Shown piece after piece: positions 7,641 to 13,779 of a DNA stretch of 13,781 nucleotides. The DNA is from Pseudomonadota bacterium (lineage in GTDB: Bacteria; Myxococcota_A; Polyangia; GCA-2747355), in the NCBI GenBank assembly GCA_016702545.1, contig JADJDT010000009.1, forward strand, positions 1 through 13,781, written 5' to 3'. Position 1 is the first letter of the stretch. Each line of letters begins with the position of its first letter. The notes under the pieces were generated by a model. That model ran no database searches. It saw nothing but the letters and a program-made list of their open reading frames with translations, and was not told where the DNA came from. A program made the position numbers and the translations under genes.

Positions 7641-7659
7641 CGGGTTGACTTGACCCGCC
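7639..7659. other. Perfect 7-bp inverted repeat at the malQ / monooxygenase boundary
   Basis: GGCGGGT-TGACTTG-ACCCGCC. The arms pair perfectly with a 7-nt loop, and the loop carries the candidate -35 of the next gene. It may be an operator over the promoter or a terminator-like hairpin for malQ, but no T-run follows, so a simple intrinsic terminator is unlikely. Confidence 0.45.
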
Positions 7660-7674
7660 AGGGCTAAGCACAAT
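7645..7674 (+). promoter_or_regulatory. Candidate promoter of the squalene-monooxygenase-like gene
   Basis: TTGACT (7645-7650), 18 nt, CACAAT (7669-7674), about 85 nt before the GTG start. The -35 matches 5/6 and the -10 4/6 of the sigma70 consensus. The -35 sits in the loop of the perfect inverted repeat 7639-7659, which suggests possible repressor control. A second small inverted repeat, CGTGGT/ACCACG (7694-7699 and 7710-7715), lies in the leader. Confidence 0.4.
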
Positions 7675-7759
7675 CGCGCCGCCATGGCCGGGCCGTGGTA
7701 CGCGTCGGCACCACGCCCGCGCTGGGGGCCTGCGGCGGCCACCGAGGAGATCGAGCACC

Positions 7760-9139
7760 GTGATCCATGATGTCGTGATCGTCGGCGCCGGGGTAGCGGG
7801 CGCGGCGCTGGCGGCGCGGCTGGGGCGCGCCGGTCGGCGCGTGGTGTTGCTGGAGCGTGATCTGCGGCCGCCCGATCTCTTCGTGGGCGAGCTGCTGCAA
7901 CCGGGTGGCGCGCGTTCGCTCGAGGCGCTCGGCCTGCTGGGCTGCGTCGAGGGTATCGATGCGCAGCGCACGCGCGGCTTCGCCGTGATCCACGGCGAGG
8001 AGCAGCGCGCGCTGGCCTATCCCGACGCCACCCACGGCGTGCGCGGGCGGCCGGTCGAGGGCTATGCCTTCCATCATGGGCGCTTCGTGGCCCGGCTGCG
8101 CGAGGCCGCGACGCAGGCACCGGGCGTCGAGCTGCGCTGCGGTACGGCCTCGGAGTTGCTGCGCACGGGGGGCACGTCGGACGCGCCGGTGAGCGGCGTG
8201 CTCTACCGCGATCGCGAGGGCCGCGAGCAGCGCGTGCCGGCCAAGGTGGTCGTGGCCGCCGACGGCCGCAGCTCGCGCTTGCGCCGCTGCGTCGGGGCGG
8301 AGCCACCGGCGCGGCTGTCGTATTCGATCGGCGTGCTGCTGCGGGGCATCGCGCTGCCGCACCCGCAGCACGGGCACGTCTTCGTCACGCAGCCGGCGCC
8401 GATCCTCGGCTATCAGATCGGCAGCGACGAGGTCCGCTTGTTGGTCGACGTGCCGGGCGACCTGCCGGGCGGGCGCAGCGACGGGCTGGTGCAGTATCTG
8501 CGTACGGTGACCGCGCCGCAGCTCCCCGAGCCCTTGCGCGGGGGCTTGCTCGCTACGCTCGACTCGGGCGAGCTGCCGCGCGTGATGCCGACCTACGCGC
8601 TCGCGCCGCGGCCCGTGCGCTGGCCTGGCCTGGTGCTGCTCGGCGATGCGCTCAACATGCGCCATCCGGTGACCGGCGGTGGCATGACCGTGGCGCTCAA
8701 CGACGTCTGCCTGCTGGCCGAGGCGCTCGTGGCGGTGGCCCCCGACGACGGCGCTGCTACCGAACGCGCGATCGCCCGCTTCTATGACGCGCGGCGGCCG
8801 CTGGCGCTGACGATCGATGGGCTGGCCGGGGCGCTCTACGAGGTCTTCCGCGCTGATCAGCCGGGGCTCGAGCGGATGCGCGCGGCGATGATGCGCTACT
8901 GGCAGCTCGGTGGGGTCGCGGCCGCCGGGCCGATGGCGCTGCTCTCCGGCTTGAGCCCGCGGCCCGCGCTGCTGCTCTTGCACTACACGGCGGTCGCGCT
9001 GCTCGGCGTCGGGGGCAGCCTGGTGCCCGTGCCGGGGGTGCACGTCGGCGGGGCGCCCGACGTGCGGGGGGCGGCCCAGGTCGCGCACGCGGCCTACAAG
9101 ACGCTGGAGCCGCAGCTGCGGCGGGCCCTGGCGCACTAG
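7760..9139 (+). CDS. sqe: Squalene monooxygenase (squalene epoxidase)-like FAD enzyme
   Basis: A 459-residue protein; GTG start 9 nt after a strong GAGGAGA site (7744-7750). The N-terminal Rossmann FAD motif VVIVGAGVAGAALAARL (GxGxxG at 9-14) is followed by VGELLQPGG and, at 295-309, GDALNMRHPVTGGGM, a near-diagnostic second FAD motif of squalene epoxidases. The C-terminal part (TIDGLAGALYEVF, then LGGVAAAGPMALLSGLSPRP and a hydrophobic stretch near 390-430) also follows eukaryotic ERG1/SQLE order, so the match is not limited to generic FAD motifs. The N-terminal membrane anchor of animal enzymes is absent. Known function: O2-dependent conversion of squalene to 2,3-oxidosqualene, at the membrane, the first committed step to sterols; some Myxococcota and methanotrophs have it. 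No oxidosqualene cyclase is in the window, so a different polyprenyl substrate is possible. It is monocistronic as far as can be seen. Confidence 0.88.
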   Translation: MIHDVVIVGAGVAGAALAARLGRAGRRVVLLERDLRPPDLFVGELLQPGGARSLEALGLLGCVEGIDAQRTRGFAVIHGEEQRALAYPDATHGVRGRPVEGYAFHHGRFVARLREAATQAPGVELRCGTASELLRTGGTSDAPVSGVLYRDREGREQRVPAKVVVAADGRSSRLRRCVGAEPPARLSYSIGVLLRGIALPHPQHGHVFVTQPAPILGYQIGSDEVRLLVDVPGDLPGGRSDGLVQYLRTVTAPQLPEPLRGGLLATLDSGELPRVMPTYALAPRPVRWPGLVLLGDALNMRHPVTGGGMTVALNDVCLLAEALVAVAPDDGAATERAIARFYDARRPLALTIDGLAGALYEVFRADQPGLERMRAAMMRYWQLGGVAAAGPMALLSGLSPRPALLLLHYTAVALLGVGGSLVPVPGVHVGGAPDVRGAAQVAHAAYKTLEPQLRRALAH

Positions 9140-9178
9140 GTCGGCACGTCGTCCGCCCCGTGTACCCCCGCATCAAAG

Positions 9179-9330
9179 ACCCGCTCGAAGATAACTCGAT
9201 CGACTGGGCGTTGAGGCGCCCGCCGGGCAAGGCGCAGCGACGAAGGAATACTGGCGGTATTGCGAGGAGCTGCAACGCAGCCCGGCGGGATGGATCGACG
9301 GCCAGATGGATGAGTTGTTTCCGAGCGGGT
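9179..9330 (+). repeat. Structured MITE-like repeat, copy A (terminal inverted repeats plus internal stems)
   Basis: A 152-bp element bounded by ACCCGCTCG (9179-9187) and its exact complement CGAGCGGGT (9322-9330). The outer inverted repeat extends about 35 bp with roughly two thirds of positions matching. Inside is a perfect 9-bp stem CCCGCCGGG (9219-9227) with CCCGGCGGG (9281-9289), and a terminal hairpin AATAC-TGGCG-GTATT (9247-9261). Conserved unpaired blocks shared with copy B are GGCAAGGCGC (9226-9235) and GCAACGCAG (9272-9280). Copy B keeps the same plan with different paired bases. The element fills the gap between the monooxygenase and the ABC importer and runs over the start codon of the latter. 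I cannot name the family. Confidence 0.85.
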
Positions 9331-10262
9331 CCAAGGGGCTGCTCGTTCTCGCGGCCTGCGTGGCGTGCGCGAGCTGCGACCGCGGCGCTGCAACGGTGTC
9401 CACCCAGGGCGCGCGTCCAGTGGGCCAGGGGGGCTCCGCGGCGCTGCGCATCGCCGCGCTCGCGCCGGCGCTCAACGAGGCGCTCTTTGCCGTCGGCTGT
9501 GGGGCTCGCGTGGTGTTGCGCGACCCGGCCTCGGACTTCCCGGCGGCCGTGCGCCGACTGCCGAGCACCAATCCCTTCGCGCTCGCGATCGAGCACATCG
9601 CCGCCTTCAGCCCTGACCTGGTGCTGCTGAATCACGTCGACGTGCGGCGGGCCCGTGGGTTGGAGCGGCTGGGCCCGCGCGTGATCAGCTTCGATCCGCA
9701 GTCGGTGGCGGCGGTGCTCGAGGCGATCGAGGCGATCGGCCGGCTCTGCGATGCACGCCCGGCGGCCGAGCGCCTGGTGGGTCGCTTGCGGCACGAGCTG
9801 GCGGCCGTGGCGGCGGGGGTGCAGTCGCGCCGGCGTCCGAGCGTCTACGTCGAGCTCGATGGCAGCAATCCCCAGCAACCCTGGACGGTCGGGAGCCGCT
9901 CCTTCATCGCCGATCTGGTGCGTCGGGCGGGAGGCCGCCCGCTCTTCGAGTCGGTCGCGCGCGCGGCCTGGCAGGTCAACGCCGAGGCGGTGCTACGCGC
10001 CGCGCCCGAGGTGATCGTGCTCAGCGTGCCGTGGACGGCGCGTGCGGCCGCGCGGCGTGGTCTGCTGCTGCGCCCCGGCTGGGCGCAGGTTCCCGCCCTG
10101 CGCGAGGGGCGCATCATCGACGGCCTCGACCCGGCGCTGTTGTCGCGTCCGGGCCCGCGGCTGGTCGAGGGGGTCGCGGCGCTGGCGCGCGCGCTGCATC
10201 CGGCGGCCTTCGGCGCGCTGCCGGCCGCGGAGCAGGCGCGCCTGCCATGGCGTCCCCGATGA
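9306..10262 (+). CDS. ABC importer substrate-binding lipoprotein, BtuF-like (cobalamin or Fe-siderophore type)
   Basis: A 318-residue protein of the cluster III solute-binding family. A short hydrophobic leader ends in the lipobox LAAC (Cys18), with a second candidate CASC (Cys24), so it is probably a membrane-anchored periplasmic lipoprotein. The mature part starts with the BtuF-like LRIAALAPALNEALFAVG. It contains AFSPDLVLL, a long linking helix (about 138-168), and PWTVGSRSFIADLVRRAGG followed by WQVNAEAVLRAAPEVIVL, the C-lobe order of BtuF. It is followed with ATGA coupling by a matching permease and ATPase, so together they form a complete importer. Substrate cannot be fixed from sequence: cobalamin is favoured by similarity to BtuF, but haem or siderophore is possible. 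The start is uncertain. ATG 9306 gives an acidic MDELF start, lies inside repeat copy A, and has no good ribosome site; TTG 9315 is an alternative. No cobalamin riboswitch was seen upstream. Confidence 0.85.
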   Translation: MDELFPSGSKGLLVLAACVACASCDRGAATVSTQGARPVGQGGSAALRIAALAPALNEALFAVGCGARVVLRDPASDFPAAVRRLPSTNPFALAIEHIAAFSPDLVLLNHVDVRRARGLERLGPRVISFDPQSVAAVLEAIEAIGRLCDARPAAERLVGRLRHELAAVAAGVQSRRRPSVYVELDGSNPQQPWTVGSRSFIADLVRRAGGRPLFESVARAAWQVNAEAVLRAAPEVIVLSVPWTARAAARRGLLLRPGWAQVPALREGRIIDGLDPALLSRPGPRLVEGVAALARALHPAAFGALPAAEQARLPWRPR

Positions 10263-11308
10263 CGATGACCCAACCTCCGCCGCGAGTCATGCCGATGCGC
10301 CGCCGCGCGCAGCTGCTGACCGCGGGTTTCTTGCTGCTGACGGCGATCGCGGCTTGGGTCGCGCTCGGCCTCGGCGTCGACGTGAGCGGCCGGCGTTGCG
10401 AGCTGGACTGGCCGCGCCGGCTGCTGGGCGCGGATCCCGCGCTGCACGCGCTGCTGTTGCACCTGCGCGCGCCGCGCGTGGTGGCGGCCTTGCTCGTCGG
10501 TGCGACGCTCGGCGTCGCGGGTCTGGCGCTCCAAGGGCTGACGCGCAATCCGCTGGCCGACCCCTATCTGCTGGGGGTCTCGGGGGGCGCCGGTTTGGCC
10601 GTCGTGCTGCTGCACAGCGTGCCGGGCCTGGGGCTGGCCCTGGGCTGGGGGGCGCTGCCGCTGGCGGCCTTCGTCGGCGCGCTGGCCGCGCTGGCGCTGG
10701 TGCTGACCTTGGCGCGCACGGCGGGGGGACGGCTCTCGCTGGTCAGCCTGCTGCTCGCGGGGGTGGTGGTCAACGCCTTCTGCGCCGCGCTGATGACCCT
10801 GCTCTTGACGCGCGCCGACCCCTTTCGCCTGCGCCTGACGACCAGCTGGCTGCTCGGCGGCATCGGCTTCGTCGGTTGGCCCGAGCTGATCGCCTGCGCC
10901 GGGGTGGCGAGCGCGGTTGGGCTGCTGCTGCGCGGCTGGGCGCATCGCCTCAATGCCTTCGCCCTCGGCACGGCCGCCGCCGGTGGCGTGGGCCTCGATG
11001 CGCCGCGCGTCGTACGTGAGGTCGCGCTGCTGGCCAGCGTGCTGGCGGCGGTGGCGGTGGCGGTCGCCGGGCTGATCGGGTACGTCGGGCTAATCGTGCC
11101 GCCGCTGGTGCGCCGAGTGGTGGGCAACGACTTCCGCGCGACCTTGCCCGCGGCGGCGGCCGGTGGGGCGCTGCTGGTGCTGGTGGCGGACACGGTGGCG
11201 CGCACCGCGCTGGCGCCGGAGGAGCTGCCGGTGGGCGTGTTGACCGCGTTGATCGGCTGCCCGCTGTTGTTGCTGCAGCTGCGCCGGCAGCTGCGTGCGG
11301 GGCAATGA
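10259..11308 (+). CDS. ABC importer permease, BtuC/FecD family
   Basis: A 349-residue integral membrane protein with about nine or ten hydrophobic segments. Diagnostic family stretches are RAPRVVAALLVGATLGVAG, QGLTRNPLADPYLLGVSGGA, the coupling region GYVGLIVPPLVRRVVGNDFR that contacts the ATPase, and the C-terminal ADTVART...EELPVGVLTALIGCPLLLLQLRR. It forms the transmembrane channel, normally a homodimer. I chose ATG 10259 because it overlaps the stop of the substrate-binding gene as ATGA; in-frame ATGs at 10247 and 10265 are alternatives. Its own TGA overlaps the next start in the same way. The frame extends further upstream, but only as a shadow of the preceding gene. Confidence 0.93.
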   Translation: MTMTQPPPRVMPMRRRAQLLTAGFLLLTAIAAWVALGLGVDVSGRRCELDWPRRLLGADPALHALLLHLRAPRVVAALLVGATLGVAGLALQGLTRNPLADPYLLGVSGGAGLAVVLLHSVPGLGLALGWGALPLAAFVGALAALALVLTLARTAGGRLSLVSLLLAGVVVNAFCAALMTLLLTRADPFRLRLTTSWLLGGIGFVGWPELIACAGVASAVGLLLRGWAHRLNAFALGTAAAGGVGLDAPRVVREVALLASVLAAVAVAVAGLIGYVGLIVPPLVRRVVGNDFRATLPAAAAGGALLVLVADTVARTALAPEELPVGVLTALIGCPLLLLQLRRQLRAGQ

Positions 11309-12102
11309 CCGTGGCGTCGTGCCCAGCCGTCGCGGACGAGGTGGCGAGGACCGCCGGTCCGCCGCCGCGCGTGGAGCTGCAGGGCCTGAGCTGGGGGCAT
11401 GAGCGCCGGGCGCCGCTGGGCAGCTTGCCGGCGCTGGGACTGGTCGGCGGTGAGGCGCTGGCGGTGGTGGGGCCGAACGGTGCCGGCAAGACCAGCCTCT
11501 TGCAGACGCTCTGCGGGGCCCTGCCCGCCGTGGCCGGGACGATTCGCCTGGCGGGGCAAGCGCTGGCCGAGCTCACGCCGCGCAGTCGCGCGCAGCGGGT
11601 GGCGTTGCTGCCGCAGACCCTTGCGCTCGATCCCGAGCTGACCGTGCGCGAGCTGGTCGAGCTCGGTCGCACGCCCTACCTGGGCTGGTGGGGCCGGCTG
11701 GCGCCCACGGACCACGCGGCGGTCGAGAGCGCGATCGCGCGCTGCGATCTACGCGCGCTCGCCGACGTGGCGCTGGGGCGGCTCAGCGGCGGCGAGCGAC
11801 AGCGGGCGCTGGTGGCGATGACCGTCGCGCAGCAGGCCCCGTTGCTGCTGCTCGACGAGCCCACGACGCACCTCGATCTGCGCTGGCGGCACCAGCTCTT
11901 CGAGTTGCTGCACGCGCTGCGGCGTGACCTCGAGGTGGCGGTGGTGATGGTGCTGCACGATCTCGCGGAGGCCTACCGCGAGGCGCCGCGCGTGCTGGTG
12001 CTCGGCGCGGGCCGAGCCGAGGAGGTGGCGCGCGACGATCCGGCGCGGCGCGAACGGCTGGCGACGGTCTTCGACGTGCCGCCCGATCGCCTCGCGCTTT
12101 GA
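11305..12102 (+). CDS. ABC importer ATPase, BtuD/FecE family
   Basis: A 265-residue ATP-binding subunit with the complete motif set in order: Walker A GPNGAGKTS (56-64, Lys62), Q-loop in ALLPQTL, ABC signature LSGGERQRA (from 160), Walker B LLLLDEPT (Asp184, catalytic Glu185), and switch His218 in VLHD. Between Q-loop and signature, LTVRELVELGRTPYLGWWG is the characteristic helical region of Fe-siderophore/cobalamin importers. The ATG overlaps the permease stop as ATGA, so all three genes are translation-coupled. The motifs leave no doubt about ATPase activity; substrate is set by the binding protein. Just after its TGA the IS110 element begins, which probably separated the operon from any further downstream gene. 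Confidence 0.95.
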   Translation: MTVASCPAVADEVARTAGPPPRVELQGLSWGHERRAPLGSLPALGLVGGEALAVVGPNGAGKTSLLQTLCGALPAVAGTIRLAGQALAELTPRSRAQRVALLPQTLALDPELTVRELVELGRTPYLGWWGRLAPTDHAAVESAIARCDLRALADVALGRLSGGERQRALVAMTVAQQAPLLLLDEPTTHLDLRWRHQLFELLHALRRDLEVAVVMVLHDLAEAYREAPRVLVLGAGRAEEVARDDPARRERLATVFDVPPDRLAL

Positions 12103-12137
12103 GGGGCGCTCCGGCGAATTAGCTTAGGAGTTGCCCA

Positions 12138-12321
12138 TCGGCCGCAGCGGCCGACCCTGGTGGATGAAGCGGATGCTCGTTCGCAAGGCCTGCGTGTGGG
12201 CGTACGATGCGCAGGTGCGCTGGGAACGAGGTCGGTTTGGTCTTGGTGCCCCGAGCCCGTTTAGGAGTTGGACCCGGAGCCCTGCGAGCACCCTGGATTG
12301 CGTCGATCGGCCGCGAGGCCG
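12138..12321 (+). ncRNA. Candidate IS110 bridge RNA (seekRNA) region
   Basis: Three stem-loops in the 5' non-coding end of the element. First, TCGGCCG-CAG-CGGCCGA (12138-12154). Second, a large two-tier stem: CTCGTTC (12176-12182) with GAACGAG (12224-12230), then CCTGCG (12189-12194) with CGCAGG (12210-12215), with the unpaired strands 12183-12188 and 12216-12223 forming an internal loop and a 15-nt apex. Third, CGGCC-GCGA-GGCCG (12308-12321). IS110 elements are known to encode a guide RNA here whose internal loops pair with target and donor DNA. The 10-base direct repeat TTAGGAGTTG occurs at 12124-12133 and 12261-12270. Exact RNA ends and guide bases are not determined. Confidence 0.45.
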
Positions 12322-12374
12322 TGGAGCGCGGATAATAGAATTCGATGACGAGGGCTCCTCCCGGCGCCGCTGAC

Positions 12375-12380
12375 AGGAGG
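12375..12380 (+). promoter_or_regulatory. Strong ribosome binding site of the IS110 transposase
   Basis: AGGAGG lies 7 nt before ATG 12388. It is perfect and fixes the transposase start. Confidence 0.85.
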
Positions 12381-12387
12381 AAGTCCC

Positions 12388-13613
12388 ATGCAAGTGCTCT
12401 ACCCCCGCTGCGCCGGGCTCGACGTGCACAAGGACACGGTCGTCGCCTGCGTCCGATGCGTCACCGCCTCGAAGGCACACGAGGTGAGGACGTTCGGAAC
12501 CACCACGCGCGAGCTGCTGGAGCTGTCGGACTGGCTGGAGTCCTTCGGCTGCACGCACGTCGCGATGGAGGCCACCGGCGTCTACTGGAAGCCGGTCTGG
12601 CACCTGCTCGAGGCTCAGTTTGAGCTCGTGCTGGCCAACGCGCAGCACATCCGCAACGTGCCTGGCCGCAAGACAGACGTGAACGACGCGATGTGGGTCG
12701 CCGACCTGCTTGCGCACGGCCTCATCCGCAACAGCTTCGTCCCGCCCGCGCAGATCCAGGAGCTGCGGGACCTGACCCGCACCCGCAAGCAGCTCGTGCG
12801 CGAGATCTCGCAGCACTCGTTGCGCATCCAGAAGGTGCTGGAGACCGCGAACATCAAGGTCGCCAGCGTCCTGTCCGACGTGCTGTGCCTGAGCGGCCGT
12901 GCAATGCTCGCGGCGATCATCGACGGCGAGGACGATCCGAGCGACTCGCCGACCTCGCGAAGGGCAAAGCTCGCAAGAAACGCGCAGAGCTCATCGAGGC
13001 GCTGCGTGGCCACATGACGGCCCACCATCGCACGTTGCTCAAGCTGCACCTCGACCTTATTGCGGCGCTGGAGACGGCGCTCGAGCAGGTCGATGCTGCT
13101 GTCGGGAAAAGCGCTGGCACCGATCTCCTACGCGGTCGATCTGCTCAAGACGATCCCGGGTATCAGTGACGTCGTGGCGCACGTCATCGTTGCCGAGATC
13201 GGTGCCGACATGTCGCGCTTCCCCACGGCGGGCACCTCGTCTCCTGGGCCGGCCTGTGCCCCCAGGAACGACGAGAGCGCCGGCAAGCGACGTTCCACCA
13301 GGGTACGCAAGAGCGGCACCTGGCTCAAGACGACCCTCGTCACCGCAGCATGGGCCGCTGCCCGCAAGAAGGACTGCTACTTGCGCAGCCAGTTCCTGCG
13401 CCTCAAGGCCCGGCGCGGACCCAAGAAGGCCATCCTCGCCGTGGCCGCCTCCATCTTGACCGCCGCGTATTACATGCTCCGCGACGGCGTCGAGTACCGC
13501 GACCTCGGGCACGACCACTTCGACCGCCTGGATAAGACCAAGGTGATCAACCGCCTCGTGCGGCGCCTCCGGCCAGCTCGGTTGCGGAAGTGCAGATCAA
13601 GCATGCGGCGTGA
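12388..13613 (+). pseudogene. IS110-family transposase with six single-base indels
   Basis: The N-terminal RuvC-like DEDD domain is intact with Asp12 (GLDVHKD), Glu61 (MEATGVYW), Asp97 and Asp100 (KTDVNDAMWVADLL). The C-terminal Transposase_20 half (TIPGISDVVAHVIVAEIGADM, then NDESAGKRRS with the likely catalytic Ser) is present but split among frames. Family reading is restored by six one-base corrections: a G lost near 12938, an extra A in 13107-13110, a G lost near 13230-13232, an extra C in 13259-13263, an extra C near 13573, and an extra G near 13586. The corrected gene ends in EVQIKHAA and TGA 13611-13613, exactly 408 codons, a normal IS110 length. As written, the first frame stops after 209 residues. 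The lesions are all run-length changes, so reading errors or a mixed consensus of several copies must be considered, although the longer neighbouring genes except malQ are intact. Confidence 0.88.
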
Positions 13614-13624
13614 AGCTTCATAAT

Positions 13625-13779
13625 AGGCTGGCCGAAATTATCTTACCAACCTGGCGGCCGATTCATCCCGCGCGTCTGCGTTGCTCGTCGGTTGCGTACA
13701 GGCAGTACGCGCCCTCCTCTCGCGCCTTGCCGCGCGGGCGCCTCGACCGCCAACCTGGCAAGCTTATTTCCGCCAGCCT
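13625..13779 (-). repeat. Structured MITE-like repeat, copy B (inverted relative to copy A)
   Basis: A 155-bp element starting and ending in AGGCTGGC (13625-13632) and GCCAGCCT (13772-13779). Its outer inverted repeat of about 34 bp is better preserved than in copy A. Internal stem: CCCGCGCG (13667-13674) with CGCGCGGG (13731-13738). Terminal hairpin: GCGTAC-AGGCA-GTACGC (13694-13710). Conserved blocks shared with copy A, read on the minus strand, are GAGGCGCCCGC (13744-13734), GGCAAGGCGC (13731-13722) and GCAACGCAG (13684-13676). It lies 8-12 bp after the IS110 transposase and contains no gene. Sequence identity to copy A is only about 60% by eye, but the fold is the same. Confidence 0.85.

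Larger units (their letters stand above)
5995..7667 (+). pseudogene. malQ: 4-alpha-glucanotransferase (MalQ/amylomaltase, GH77), interrupted by a frameshift
   Basis: A clear GH77 enzyme, which transfers alpha-1,4-glucan segments between maltodextrins in the cytoplasm. The frame starts at ATG 5995 behind a G-rich ribosome site and begins with the family motif SGVVLHPTALPGP. The catalytic residues are all present: nucleophile Asp297 (FRVDHFRGF), acid/base Glu344 (PILAE), and the third Asp in TGTHDNDT, which lies after the break. The first frame stops at 7033-7035. Relatives read AEDLGVITP here; this sequence has GAG followed by a run so that G occupies 7026-7032, and the family resumes in another frame with GVITPDV from 7032. 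Compared with the family, about 4 bases are missing, removing Asp-Leu. The second frame continues through ARFNVPGTPTGNWEWR to about 7500. It then enters a low-complexity tail that looks unlike any MalQ and overlaps the G/C homopolymer tract. Either a real pseudogene or an assembly error in a difficult G-rich site. Confidence 0.88.
12121..13616 (+). mobile_element. IS110-family insertion sequence (IS110 group), about 1.5 kb
   Basis: The element holds a DEDD transposase gene preceded by about 265 bp of structured non-coding DNA and followed by almost none, the layout of the IS110 group, unlike the IS1111 group, where the long non-coding end is downstream. IS110 elements have no long terminal inverted repeats and usually insert at a CT-type core. 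AGCTT occurs on both sides, at 12121-12125 and 13613-13617, so a shared CT (12123-12124 and 13615-13616) is my best guess for the edges; this boundary call is an inference. The right edge is 8-10 bp from structured repeat copy B. Confidence 0.7.

Noticed and set aside
7628..7667. Intrinsic terminator after malQ
   Set aside because: The GGCGGGT/ACCCGCC hairpin is not followed by a T-run, and its loop carries a better promoter match.
7684..7770. 28-codon open frame (starts MAGPWYAS) in the leader of the monooxygenase gene
   Set aside because: No ribosome site of its own and no conservation evidence; it overlaps the GTG start, so a leader peptide is possible but unsupported.
7664..9136. 490-codon minus-strand frame
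   Set aside because: Antisense shadow of the squalene-monooxygenase-like gene.
9140..9305. Cobalamin riboswitch upstream of the BtuF-like gene
   Set aside because: The sequence is explained by structured repeat copy A; I see no B12-box consensus or the usual long riboswitch leader.
10564..11715. 383-codon minus-strand frame
   Set aside because: Antisense shadow across the permease and ATPase genes, which have full motif sets.
13625..13779. Integron attC site
   Set aside because: Length and palindromy are suggestive, but the typical GTTRRRY/RYYYAAC core sites at the ends are missing and no integrase or cassette layout is present.
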